From: RGIG4097 sp964637515
GTDB taxonomy: Bacteria > Bacillota > Clostridia > Christensenellales > CAG-917
Assembly (NCBI GenBank): GCA_964637515.1
Contig: CAZWUI010000005.1
Location: forward strand, 29,662 to 93,661
DNA length: 64,000 nt
Direction: 5' to 3'
Position 1 is the stretch's first letter; each line of letters opens with the position of its first letter. Below, one piece after another: positions 41,992 to 51,900 of the stretch. A model generated the notes under the pieces. It had not been told where the DNA came from. It worked only from the letters and a program-made list of their open reading frames with translations, and searched no databases. The position numbers and the translations under genes were made by a program.

Positions 41992-44343
41992 ATGAGAACA
42001 ATAAATATCATAACCGCAGTGTGCCTTGCCTATATGGCGGGACTTGTCGTGGCGTTATTTATTCATGCGATAAGGCTTGACAAACTTGACAGATTTAGAT
42101 TTTTCAAGAACTTCAAGAAAGGCAATTTTGTTTGGATCTATTTCGTCGCAATTCCCCTGTATATGTTGGGTATGTATTTCAACGGACAACACGGAGTCGG
42201 ACTTTTCTTGAATGCGGTCAAATCCGCGGTGGAAATCGTCGTCTTGAAATACGAATACGATGCGGTCGTCGTGCTTGCGGAAGCGAATGCGTTTTATATG
42301 GGCGTGGTGTATTTGTGTTTCGTGCTTGTGGCAATCAACGCGGGCATGTTCACTTTCGCAATCTTCGGGGAGAAAACGATAAACGCCGTGAGACTAGGAT
42401 CCATCAGAAACAGCAAACACGTTTACGTGCTTGTCGGCTACAACGACAGAACTAGAATGATCATTGATTCAATCGTCGAGAAAAACAAAAACGCAAAGGG
42501 CAAAAAAAACAAGGTTGTGTTGCTCGGATCCGTTGACGGCGACGTCATGGACGAGTTGTTCACGGCGGGCGTTGCGGTCAAGCAGATTGATGAGAACGGC
42601 TTGTATGGCACCCTTCAAAAGTTGTGCGGCAAATTTGAAAATAAAATCGTAAACGTGATTTTAAACGCTGAAAACGATACGTTAAACCTTGTGTATTGCG
42701 AAGAACTCAGCAAAATCGTTGCGAACACCGATTACAACAGTTGGTCTATCGACAACCCCAAAGGTATAATTGCATACGTGTTCGGGGACGAGCAAAACGA
42801 ATATGCATTCACACGCCTTGTCGAGAAAACGAACGGTTGCGTGCGCTATGTCAACAAGTATAAGCTCGTCGCTATGGATTTCCTTGACAAGTATCCTTTG
42901 ACGAAGTTCATGACCGAAGAACATCTTGACTATTCGACCGCAACTATTCGTCCCGACGTTGACGTAAACGTCGTGATGATAGGTTTCGGAAAGACGGGGC
43001 AACAACTGTTTTTGACATCCGTCCAGAACAATCAATTTATGACGGTCAAGGACGAAAAAGTCGAACATAAGAAAGTGAACTACTTCGTCTACGACAAGTT
43101 GGAATCCGAAAACGATAAGAATCTCAACCATAATTACTACCGTTTCACGAAGGAGTTTAAGAGCAAGTTTTCCGGTGACGGCATTGAGAATAATCGTAGG
43201 AGTGAGGAAATCTTTGCAAAACTTGAAGGCAAGGAGTCGAGAGAAAATTATTTGCCTTTACCCGACGATCCCGCAAACGTGTCTTTCAAGAAAATCGACA
43301 TAAACGACACGAAGTTCTACGAGGAGATAAAGGGAAATCTTGTCCCGAAAGATGAGAAAGCCAAGAAAAATACTGCCGCAGACGATGAGGACGTAAAGGA
43401 AAATCCTGCCGAAAAAGAAAAGAAAAAAGCGGTGAACAGCGTTATTATTGCGTTCGGCAACGACCTTGACAATCTCGACCTTGCAGAGAAAATCGCAGTC
43501 AAAGTCAAGGAATGGGGACTTGATAATAATACAAAAATCTTCGTCAAAATCCGCAACGACGATTTGTACAACAACGTTCTAAAAGAAGACTATGAGAAAA
43601 ACGGTGAGTTTATCGTATTCGGCAGTGAGAAAGACACCGTCTACAATGTGGATAAGGTGGTAAATCACGAGATTGACGTGCTCGCTCGTCGTCGTCACGT
43701 CTGCTATGAAAGTGAATATGCCAAAGAAGGAAGTACCGCAGAAAAAATCGAAAAGGACGCGATCAATAAGTGGTATGGCGTATACGCTCAATACAAGAGG
43801 GAAAGCAACGTGTACGCATGTATGGCTCTGCGCATGAAACTAAATCTCATGGGCTACGACTATGATAAGATTAGTTCGTCGCTTGAAGATAAGACGAAAG
43901 AATTTATGGAATTTTATCAGCAGGGCGATGAAATCGTCTATCAACTCGATGAAAAGAAACAAATCAAAAAGTTGCAAGACAAACCGCAAGTCGATTACGG
44001 CACCTGTGTTTTCCCCGTGAATACACTCAGAAACAACCTTGCAAAGCAAGAGCATGAGCGTTGGAATGCCTATATGATTTGTTGCGGTTTCATTCCTGCG
44101 TCAAGAGCGGAAATCAAGGATTATCTTTTGGAAAACAACAAGGACGAATTTGAAAAGAGTTACAGAAAACACGGCAATCTCACAACTTACGACGGACTTA
44201 TTGATTTCAAGACTTTGAAGAGCGAAACCGTCAATAAAGGACTCAAAGATTGTGACGTCATCAAGTATGACTATCAAATCATCGATGACGTCGAGTGGCT
44301 CTTGAAAAAGAGAGGGTGCAAGATTGTCAAACTGAACAAGTAG
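41992..44343 (+). CDS. Membrane protein with TrkA-N (Rossmann) domains and RyR-like C-terminus
   Basis: A 783-residue protein. Three membrane segments (about 5-27, 46-64, 100-126) lead into a first nucleotide-binding fold (HVYVLVGYNDRTRMIIDS, 143-160), a second one (VNVVMIGFGKTGQQLF, about 324-340) and its split half (VNSVIIAFGNDLDNLDLAEK, from about 480) after a charged 60-residue insert. The last 100 residues begin LAKQEHERWNAYMICCGF and contain HGNLTTYDGL, the layout of RyR domains. Such combinations are known from bacterial nucleotide-signalling and conflict systems (Burroughs and Aravind's surveys). AGGGAGGG precedes the start; it follows the ABC-F gene by 34 bases. It ends near an assembly gap. 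Confidence 0.78.
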   Translation: MRTINIITAVCLAYMAGLVVALFIHAIRLDKLDRFRFFKNFKKGNFVWIYFVAIPLYMLGMYFNGQHGVGLFLNAVKSAVEIVVLKYEYDAVVVLAEANAFYMGVVYLCFVLVAINAGMFTFAIFGEKTINAVRLGSIRNSKHVYVLVGYNDRTRMIIDSIVEKNKNAKGKKNKVVLLGSVDGDVMDELFTAGVAVKQIDENGLYGTLQKLCGKFENKIVNVILNAENDTLNLVYCEELSKIVANTDYNSWSIDNPKGIIAYVFGDEQNEYAFTRLVEKTNGCVRYVNKYKLVAMDFLDKYPLTKFMTEEHLDYSTATIRPDVDVNVVMIGFGKTGQQLFLTSVQNNQFMTVKDEKVEHKKVNYFVYDKLESENDKNLNHNYYRFTKEFKSKFSGDGIENNRRSEEIFAKLEGKESRENYLPLPDDPANVSFKKIDINDTKFYEEIKGNLVPKDEKAKKNTAADDEDVKENPAEKEKKKAVNSVIIAFGNDLDNLDLAEKIAVKVKEWGLDNNTKIFVKIRNDDLYNNVLKEDYEKNGEFIVFGSEKDTVYNVDKVVNHEIDVLARRRHVCYESEYAKEGSTAEKIEKDAINKWYGVYAQYKRESNVYACMALRMKLNLMGYDYDKISSSLEDKTKEFMEFYQQGDEIVYQLDEKKQIKKLQDKPQVDYGTCVFPVNTLRNNLAKQEHERWNAYMICCGFIPASRAEIKDYLLENNKDEFEKSYRKHGNLTTYDGLIDFKTLKSETVNKGLKDCDVIKYDYQIIDDVEWLLKKRGCKIVKLNK

Positions 44344-44348
44344 CAATG

Positions 44349-44381
44349 AAAAGCACACCGTGAAATCACGGTGTGCTTTTT
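44349..44381 (+). terminator. Terminator after the TrkA-N/RyR gene
   Basis: Fourteen-base perfect stem AAAAGCACACCGTG/CACGGTGTGCTTTT, loop AAAT, ending in TTTTT. It lies six bases after the stop codon and ten before the gap. Confidence 0.9.
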
Positions 44382-44390
44382 CTTCGGATA

Positions 44391-44490
44391 NNNNNNNNNN
44401 NNNNNNNNNNNNNNNNNNNNNNNNNNNNNNNNNNNNNNNNNNNNNNNNNNNNNNNNNNNNNNNNNNNNNNNNNNNNNNNNNNNNNNNNNN
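44391..44490. other. Assembly gap (100 N)
   Basis: Exactly 100 N, the usual placeholder for a gap of unknown size. It separates the RyR-like gene from the DUF1540 gene, so their adjacency is not proven and genes may be missing. Confidence 0.98.
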
Positions 44491-44496
44491 GCAAAA

Positions 44497-44814
44497 TTAG
44501 CCGTTTTCTTTCGGGGAAACTCTCGTTTTGCATTTTGTGCCGAGCATAGCGTCGTCCACGACGATTTTGTCGCAGGAGCATACTCCGCTCGAATTGAATG
44601 CGCAAGATGCGGAGCATTGCACTATGCTTTCCACATTTTCGCCGAAAAATTCTTCCCCCGCTTCGACGTCCGCAAAGGATTGTGCAAGCGCACCGCCGTC
44701 CCGTTTTATGCGACTCAAACACCGTCCGCCTTCGTTGACTGCGATGATACCCGCAAGACATTTGCATTTTACGTTGTGCTCACAGTTTGAAGTTTTGCAA
44801 TTTATTTCTTTCAT
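44497..44814 (-). CDS. DUF1540 protein (two cysteine motifs)
   Basis: Small protein of 105 residues with two DUF1540 motifs: NCKTSNCEHNVKCKCLAGII at residues 5-24 and QCSASCAFNSSGVCSCDKIV near residue 67. Each holds four cysteines in the pattern C-x4-C-x5-C-x-C, probably for metal. The function is unknown; the family is common in spore-forming Firmicutes. The gene is complete, its stop lying 7 bases from the gap. AGGAGG precedes the start on the minus strand. Confidence 0.88.
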   Translation of the reverse strand: MKEINCKTSNCEHNVKCKCLAGIIAVNEGGRCLSRIKRDGGALAQSFADVEAGEEFFGENVESIVQCSASCAFNSSGVCSCDKIVVDDAMLGTKCKTRVSPKENG

Positions 44815-44878
44815 ACTTGCCTCCTTTTTTAGTAGTATTTCCGAATTTGCAAAAAATAATCATCACCGCATTTTAAGA

Positions 44879-44907
44879 TTGAAATACGCGTGCGTATGTG
44901 TTACAAT
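44879..44907 (+). promoter_or_regulatory. Promoter of rplI
   Basis: TTGAAA (44879-44884), 17-base spacer TACGCGTGCGTATGTGT, TACAAT (44102+800, i.e. 44902-44907). AAAAGGAG follows before the ATG. The spacer nearly repeats that of the pfkA promoter. Confidence 0.75.
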
Positions 44908-44925
44908 GTTGAAAAGGAGTTTATT

Positions 44926-45372
44926 ATGAAAGTTATATTGTTACAAGACGTGAAAGGTCAAGGCAAAAAAGGCGATATCATCAACGTCAACGACGGATAC
45001 GCGCGCAACTGCTTGCTCAAAAAGGGCTTGGCACTCGAAGGCACCGCACAAAATCTCTACGTAGCGGAGCAACGCAAGAAGTCCGCGGAAGCAAAGGCGG
45101 CGGCGGAAAAGGCGGAAGCGATGGCTCTTGCCGAAAAACTCAAAAACGTAACCATCGAAGTCAAGGCAAGGGGCGGTGAAAACAACGGCAAAATGTTTGG
45201 CAGTGTGACCAACGACGACGTTGCAAAAGCACTCTCCGAGCAGGGCTATGACGTGGACAAGAAGAAAATCGAACTCAAAGAAAACATTCGTGATTTCGGT
45301 GATTTTGAAGTCATCGTGCGCGTATATGCAGGAATTGCGCAAACCCTCAAAATCCGAGTGGTCAGAGCATGA
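44926..45372 (+). CDS. rplI: 50S ribosomal protein L9
   Basis: Ribosomal protein L9, 148 residues. The N-terminal domain KVILLQDVKGQGKKGDI with VNDGYARNCLLKKGLA matches the family. The long alanine/lysine/glutamate helix (about 50-80) links it to the C-terminal domain (FGSVTNDDVAKAL). In Firmicutes rplI usually precedes dnaB or lies near dhh genes; here it is followed with a 4-base overlap by an RNA methylase gene. Confidence 0.97.
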   Translation: MKVILLQDVKGQGKKGDIINVNDGYARNCLLKKGLALEGTAQNLYVAEQRKKSAEAKAAAEKAEAMALAEKLKNVTIEVKARGGENNGKMFGSVTNDDVAKALSEQGYDVDKKKIELKENIRDFGDFEVIVRVYAGIAQTLKIRVVRA

Positions 45373-46076
45373 GTGAATTCGTAACCTTCCTGACGGGAGA
45401 TTATAAAATTCTGCAAGACGACGACAAATATTTGTTTTCGGCGGATTCCGTTTTGCTTGCGAATTTGTCATCAGTCGGCGCAAACGATTGCGTTATCGAC
45501 TTGGGCACCGGGAGCGGTGTGCTTGCGACCTTGCTTGCGGTCAAGAAAAACGCAAAAAGAATAGTGGGCGTGGAACTTGACGGCGGAGTTTGCGACATGG
45601 CAAGGCGGAGCGTGAAAATGAACCGCTTGGAAAACAAAATCGAAATTTTGCAAGGGGACGTCAGAGAAATCTCCGCAGTCGTGAAAAGCGGGGAATTTGA
45701 CAAGGCTATCTGCAATCCGCCTTATTATTTCTCGTCGGACGGCACGGATAACGTCGGGGTGAGAGCGAAAGCAAGAAAGGAATGCGAGGCAACTCTCGAC
45801 GATTTCATATCCGCATCCGCATATGCACTCAAAAACGGCGGAGATTTGTTCGTGTCCTACAAGTTTGATAGGTTATGCGATTTGTTCGTATCATTGCGCA
45901 CTCACGGACTCGAACCCAAAAAAATCGTGCTCGTCTATCCAAAACTCTCAAAAGGCGTTGATACCGTGTTGGTGTCCGCAAGAAAGGGGGGTAAGACGGG
46001 ACTCGTCCCCGAAACTCTCGTCGTAATGGACGAGGAGGGAAGATACACTCCCGAAGTCAGAAAACTCTACGACTGA
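45369..46076 (+). CDS. tRNA1(Val) adenine-N6 methyltransferase-like protein
   Basis: SAM-dependent methyltransferase of 235 residues, TrmN6/YfiC type. IDLGTGSGVLATLLA is the SAM loop and AICNPPYYFSSDG the NPPY catalytic motif at about residue 115, typical of N6-adenine methylation. Its place between L9 and RsmI, in a tight overlapping operon, supports an RNA target. The exact tRNA position is inferred from the E. coli homologue. ATGA overlap with rplI, 1 base before rsmI. Confidence 0.9.
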   Translation: MSEFVTFLTGDYKILQDDDKYLFSADSVLLANLSSVGANDCVIDLGTGSGVLATLLAVKKNAKRIVGVELDGGVCDMARRSVKMNRLENKIEILQGDVREISAVVKSGEFDKAICNPPYYFSSDGTDNVGVRAKARKECEATLDDFISASAYALKNGGDLFVSYKFDRLCDLFVSLRTHGLEPKKIVLVYPKLSKGVDTVLVSARKGGKTGLVPETLVVMDEEGRYTPEVRKLYD

Positions 46077-46077
46077 T

Positions 46078-46884
46078 ATGGCAAAATTATATATTGTAGG
46101 CACGCCGATAGGCAATCTCGGCGACATAACCCTTCGCGCTCTCGAAACTTTGAAGAGTGTGGATATAATCGCGTGTGAAGATACGCGCCATTCTCTTGCG
46201 CTTTTGAATCGCTACGAAGTGAAGGCGAAACTCGTCGCATATCACAAATTCAACGAGGCGGAGTGCGGTCCGAAATTGATTCAGGAAATCAAGGACGGCA
46301 AAAACGTTGCGCTTATCACGGATGCGGGTATGCCCTGCGTGTCCGATCCCGGTGCAATTCTCGTCGCAAAGTGCAGGGAAGAAGGGGTGGAAGTGGAGTC
46401 TGTTCCCGGTCCTACCGCAGTCGCAACTGCAGTCGCTTTGAGCGGAATAAAGAGTAGCGGTTTTATCTTTCTCGGATTTCTTCCCGACAAGGCGAAGGAT
46501 AGAAAATCCACTCTCGACAAAGTGAAGAACACGGGGCTTCCCCTTGTTATCTACGTCGCTCCGCACGACCTCAAAAAGACCGCATCCGCACTCAACGAAT
46601 ATCTTGGAGATAGGCGGGTGTACGTCGTGAGAGAAATCACGAAGTTGCACGAAAGCGTAACCGTCACTTCCCTTGCCTCGTTTGAATGCGAAGAGAGAGG
46701 AGAAATCGTGATGATAGTTGATGCGGGTGAGGACAAAAACGATTATCTCGACATGACAATTGAAGAGCATTTGAAAGAGTATCTTGCCCTTGGTATGGAC
46801 AAAAAAGAAGCGGTGAAAAAGGTCGCTTCAGAAAGGGGAGAACAAAAAAACGTCGTCTATCAAATTGCGCTCACGATAGATTAA
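46078..46884 (+). CDS. rsmI: 16S rRNA 2'-O-ribose C1402 methyltransferase
   Basis: RsmI methylates the ribose of C1402 in the ribosomal P site. Of 268 residues, LYIVGTPIGNLGDITLRAL, CEDTRHSLALLNRY and ITDAGMPCVSDPG are the tetrapyrrole-methylase-fold motifs of RsmI. The C-terminus (KEAVKKVASERGEQKNVVYQ) is also standard. Translation is probably coupled to the preceding methylase; no separate Shine-Dalgarno is visible. Confidence 0.96.
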   Translation: MAKLYIVGTPIGNLGDITLRALETLKSVDIIACEDTRHSLALLNRYEVKAKLVAYHKFNEAECGPKLIQEIKDGKNVALITDAGMPCVSDPGAILVAKCREEGVEVESVPGPTAVATAVALSGIKSSGFIFLGFLPDKAKDRKSTLDKVKNTGLPLVIYVAPHDLKKTASALNEYLGDRRVYVVREITKLHESVTVTSLASFECEERGEIVMIVDAGEDKNDYLDMTIEEHLKEYLALGMDKKEAVKKVASERGEQKNVVYQIALTID

Positions 46885-46902
46885 ATCAATAAACAATAGT
46901 GA

Positions 46903-46931
46903 AAAAAGCACGCCGATTCGGCGTGCTTTTT
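46903..46931. terminator. Bidirectional terminator between rsmI and the coupling ATPase gene
   Basis: Stem AAAAAGCACGCCG/CGGCGTGCTTTTT with three-base loop. A runs on one side and T runs on the other serve both convergent genes (stops at 46884 and 46943). Confidence 0.9.
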
Positions 46932-46942
46932 GATTGAAGATT

Positions 46943-48766
46943 TTACCAGCCGTAATCAGGGCTTCCGCGGTCGATTTTGATATACTTGTCAAGACCGGGA
47001 TATATGTATTTCTCGCTTTTGAATGACTCTGCGCTGATTGGCGTGCAATGTTTCAAACCGCCGCCGAAATTCGTGTACGAACCTTGCTCTGCGCAAACGT
47101 AACTGCGAATATACTGCGCGGTGATGACGGGTTTATACAGACGTTTGATAAAGATTTCGCCCGGCTTGATAAGGTCGAGACTGCTGACCGGGATAAGCGG
47201 GACTTCTTTTATCGAATTGATGGTAGGATTGAGCTTCGATTCAAGGGACGGCACGTTGCGACGACCGCATTCTGCCGAGAAAATTTCCTTCGTCTGTCTG
47301 TTTTGTGCGCCCAAGAATATTTGCGAGTTGCAGTTGTCGCGGATGATGACCGAGCGAGTATTGCCGTAGACCGCTTCGATTTGCATATACGATTGAACGG
47401 ACAGGTGGAACCAAATATTACGAGATCTCGACGTTGAAATTTTGTTTTCAAAGTCCTTGATTTCGGGGATATTGCCAAATTCGTCGAGCAAGAAGTGAAG
47501 GGTGCGAGTAGACGTGCCTTTTTCCGCTCTTTCGAGCATTTGTCTATACACCCAGTCGATGAAAAGTCCTGCAACTTGGAAATCGCTCTTTTCGTAGTCG
47601 CGAGTGATAAGGAAGATAGCAAAAGGCTTTTTCTCACTGTTTTCAAGGTTGACCGTATTGTTCACCGTCAGCGCGAAGATATGACCGCAGAACCAGTCGA
47701 GCATGCTCGTGTCGAATATGCCGCAATAACTGCGCATAGTGTTCTCGGCGTTTGAAAGACAGGTCGCCATAAGTCCGCGGGTAGTAGCGGATTTGTTTTT
47801 GGTGAGCGGATGATCCCCGAGAGTCATTTTACATGCGAGTATTGGGGTTTTCACGGCAAGATAAAACTTGTGCAAGGTCGCTAAATTCATCCTGTCGCGA
47901 GTAAGCTTGAGTTTATCGGGCGTTTCGAGTGATTCTTCGAGAAGGCAGTAGATAAGTCCTTTCAATAATTCTTGTGCACCCTGTTCCCAAGTCATATCGT
48001 GTTTGCTTTTGGGGATGATCATCATATGCGCAAACTGATTGACAAGATCCGATACGTACGTGGTTATGTAGTCGCGCTCGAACGTCAAATATTGGTCGAG
48101 ATATTCGCCGTTGGGGAATGCTATTCCCCTGTATTCGAGATAGCCGTCCGTTGAATATTCCGAACGCTTGGCGAAAAGTTCGAGATTTTTTTTGACTTTG
48201 CCCGTGCGCATGACGACGTTAGTGCCTACGTCGTTCAAGGACATTTGCAAGTCGTAGATTTCGAGAAGGGGATTCCACTTGTCGGAGCGGAGCAAGTCTT
48301 TGAAGTTGATGACGAAAGTGTCGTAGCCGTTGTCTTTCAAGTGTTGACCGTTTCTGTCGAAAAGTTCCCCTTTCGGATCGGTGATGAAAAGATTTGGTTT
48401 GTTCTTTTGCGAAGATATTGCGCGTAACTGCGGTTCGACGCACCCCGTCGTTTTACCACTGCCCGTAGTGCCTATATAGAGTTCGTGGGTATTGGGAAGA
48501 TAGTAGTAGCGGAGTTCGCATTTCGCTCTGTCTTCGGGGGAGAGATTTTCGACGTCGTTCATCGAATAGGTCTTGCCGTCGGGACCGATGAAGTCGCTTG
48601 CGATAGGGTAGCCGTCGATAACGGTGTGCGGAAGATCCTTATATAGCACGGTGACCAGGCCGTCCTTTTCGGGAGTCAGGTCGGTGTAGTTGATACGTTG
48701 CGAGTTTTCGAGATAATTCTCTATATATTTCTCGCGAATTTTGTCGGTTGCTGAACCTCTTTCCAT
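46943..48766 (-). CDS. VirD4/TraG-type coupling ATPase (T4CP), no membrane anchor
   Basis: AAA+ ATPase of 607 residues resembling conjugation coupling proteins. Walker A is GTTGSGKTTG (99-108), FITDPKGELFDRNG follows, Walker B is FLLDEFGNIPEI (about 420), then STSRSRNIWFHLSVQS. The N-terminal 98 residues have no hydrophobic segment, whereas most VirD4/TraG proteins have one to several. No relaxase, VirB4, VirB6 or other transfer genes are in the window. It is preceded 13 bases upstream by a Sel1-like gene, and AAGGAG lies ahead of its start. A remnant of an integrated element or a housekeeping DNA or protein translocase are both possible. Confidence 0.88.
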   Translation of the reverse strand: MERGSATDKIREKYIENYLENSQRINYTDLTPEKDGLVTVLYKDLPHTVIDGYPIASDFIGPDGKTYSMNDVENLSPEDRAKCELRYYYLPNTHELYIGTTGSGKTTGCVEPQLRAISSQKNKPNLFITDPKGELFDRNGQHLKDNGYDTFVINFKDLLRSDKWNPLLEIYDLQMSLNDVGTNVVMRTGKVKKNLELFAKRSEYSTDGYLEYRGIAFPNGEYLDQYLTFERDYITTYVSDLVNQFAHMMIIPKSKHDMTWEQGAQELLKGLIYCLLEESLETPDKLKLTRDRMNLATLHKFYLAVKTPILACKMTLGDHPLTKNKSATTRGLMATCLSNAENTMRSYCGIFDTSMLDWFCGHIFALTVNNTVNLENSEKKPFAIFLITRDYEKSDFQVAGLFIDWVYRQMLERAEKGTSTRTLHFLLDEFGNIPEIKDFENKISTSRSRNIWFHLSVQSYMQIEAVYGNTRSVIIRDNCNSQIFLGAQNRQTKEIFSAECGRRNVPSLESKLNPTINSIKEVPLIPVSSLDLIKPGEIFIKRLYKPVITAQYIRSYVCAEQGSYTNFGGGLKHCTPISAESFKSEKYIYPGLDKYIKIDRGSPDYGW

Positions 48767-48778
48767 CTTTGTTTCTCC

Positions 48779-49681
48779 TTAAAATCCTAATTGATTGGTG
48801 GGTTTGGCGGAGGAATTGGTGATCTCCTTCCATTCGAAACGGGCGTAGTTGTTGATGTGATACATGATCGTGTAGTAGTCGAGCCCCGGCGAAGTGATCG
48901 CTTCGACGAACGAGAAATCTATGTTGTAGATTTTGTTTGCGTAGATGACGTCCTGTTTGATCGAAGAAATGTACACGTAATAAATGCGCGCCATTTCCGA
49001 GTATTTTTCCGCCGCTTCTGTAGGTAGGACGGTGTAACCCGATCTCAAATACTTCTCGAAAAGTTCCGCAATCTCGTAGAAAAGTTTGGACTTCTTTTCT
49101 TCACCGATGAGAGAGTAGGCGTAGCCGAGATAGTATGCGGACGGAATATCCCCCCAACATACGCATTGATAAAGGCGCATAATGCCCTCTTTTTCGTCCT
49201 TGTTGCAACCAATTCCCAAAACGCGCAACAAACCGATTTGACGGGTGCAAATGACGTCCCCCGACGCACTTGCAATGTTGATCTTCGAAAAGCGCACGTC
49301 CGCTTGATAGGTTTTGTAGTGTGTGTAGTCAAACCAACCCTTATTGACGTCGCCGACAGCGTTTTCGGACATAAATTGCAACTTTGTGAGAACGTCCCCT
49401 TTTATGTCGAAAAGCACGTCGCTATCCGCATATTCGTCCCCGAATTGTCTGTTTCCGTATACGGCAAGTTGGTCGGTCGCTAAACCGAGAGCGGTCAGGT
49501 CGTTGAGAATAAAATCGGTGTATTCGGTTATGGTGTTTTCGTCAAGACGATACGCCTTTCCAATGAAGTCGATAATCCTCGTCGAGTCGTCGATAAAGCT
49601 TGTGCAAGGTGCGTTTGACATGATAGTCGTCGATAGCACCATGTTGTAAAATGCTTCGTAATGTTTGAAAAACAATTTCAT
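48779..49681 (-). CDS. Sel1-like repeat protein paired with the coupling ATPase
   Basis: A 300-residue protein. RQIGLLRVLGIGCNKDEKEG and SAYYLGYAYSLIGEEKKSKL (about 155-205) look like two Sel1/TPR-type helical pairs; the first half (KAYRLDENTITEYTDF, YADSDVLFDIKGDV) is unassigned. Start at 49681: on the minus strand AGGAG abuts an earlier ATG (49690) but is nine bases from this one. It is in one operon with the T4CP-like gene and may be its adaptor or partner. No signal peptide. Confidence 0.72.
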   Translation of the reverse strand: MKLFFKHYEAFYNMVLSTTIMSNAPCTSFIDDSTRIIDFIGKAYRLDENTITEYTDFILNDLTALGLATDQLAVYGNRQFGDEYADSDVLFDIKGDVLTKLQFMSENAVGDVNKGWFDYTHYKTYQADVRFSKINIASASGDVICTRQIGLLRVLGIGCNKDEKEGIMRLYQCVCWGDIPSAYYLGYAYSLIGEEKKSKLFYEIAELFEKYLRSGYTVLPTEAAEKYSEMARIYYVYISSIKQDVIYANKIYNIDFSFVEAITSPGLDYYTIMYHINNYARFEWKEITNSSAKPTNQLGF

Positions 49682-49711
49682 GTGTTTCATCTCCTGTAAT
49701 ACTTCACTTAA

Positions 49712-49740
49712 ATGATAACTTTTTTTCGGTGTATTGTCAA
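49712..49740 (-). promoter_or_regulatory. Promoter of the Sel1/T4CP operon
   Basis: Minus strand TTGACA (49740-49735), 17-base spacer, TATCAT (49717-49712). It is divergent from the promoter at 49760; the two -35 boxes are 19 bases apart. Confidence 0.75.
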
Positions 49741-49759
49741 TAGTAATAGCGCTTCAGTA

Positions 49760-49788
49760 TTGACTATAATGCGCGCGTGTGGTATATT
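49760..49788 (+). promoter_or_regulatory. Promoter of the Asp-tract protein gene
   Basis: TTGACT (49760-49765), 17-base spacer ATAATGCGCGCGTGTGG, TATATT (49783-49788). The leader is about 60 bases; AAAGGA precedes the ATG at 49856. Confidence 0.7.
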
Positions 49789-49855
49789 TTTTCGTAGGAG
49801 ATGGCACCGATTGCCGATTATCATTGCAAAAGAATACCCGGTGTCAGAAAGGATT

Positions 49856-51490
<1,635 letters not shown>

Positions 51491-51498
51491 GATTCAAA

Positions 51499-51888
51499 AT
51501 GGGAGAATATAGGGAACTGCTTTTTGATTACGTCAACGACTTTCAAGTGCGAGAATACGACGATTTTGCAGTCGTCGCAATACCCGTCTTTTTCGGCGGT
51601 CACGACGAGAGTATCGCAATAAGGATTGAAAAAATCCACTGCGGTTATACGTTCAGCGACTGCCACTCTGTAAACGACTACTGGGAGTTTTTGGACATTG
51701 ACGTCGAAAAATACGCGGACAAAATCAACCGCGTATTAGATGTTTTCGGCATTTCGTTCGACGAAGATAAGTGTTTGATTTCGACCATTCAAAGCGAGAG
51801 TCGAAGCGTGTTAAAAAACTATTTCGGCTACTTCTTGCAAGCGGTTTTCATTCTTGGAAACGTCGAAAATCTATATAAGGGAATATAG
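51499..51888 (+). CDS. Uncharacterised protein, DUF1828-like
   Basis: A 129-residue protein starting GEYRELLFDYVNDFQVRE. The centre (DDFAVVAIPVFFGGHDESIA, GYTFSDCHSVNDYWEFL) recalls the DUF1828 pattern, in which a conserved phrase reads xPFLDRHNDxI followed by a turn and Asp motif. It sits 8 bases after the Asp-tract gene with AGGA upstream and so is probably in one transcript with it. Families like DUF1828 are sometimes found with defence genes, but there is nothing further here to support that. Confidence 0.55.
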   Translation: MGEYRELLFDYVNDFQVREYDDFAVVAIPVFFGGHDESIAIRIEKIHCGYTFSDCHSVNDYWEFLDIDVEKYADKINRVLDVFGISFDEDKCLISTIQSESRSVLKNYFGYFLQAVFILGNVENLYKGI

Positions 51889-51900
51889 AGGAGATATAGT

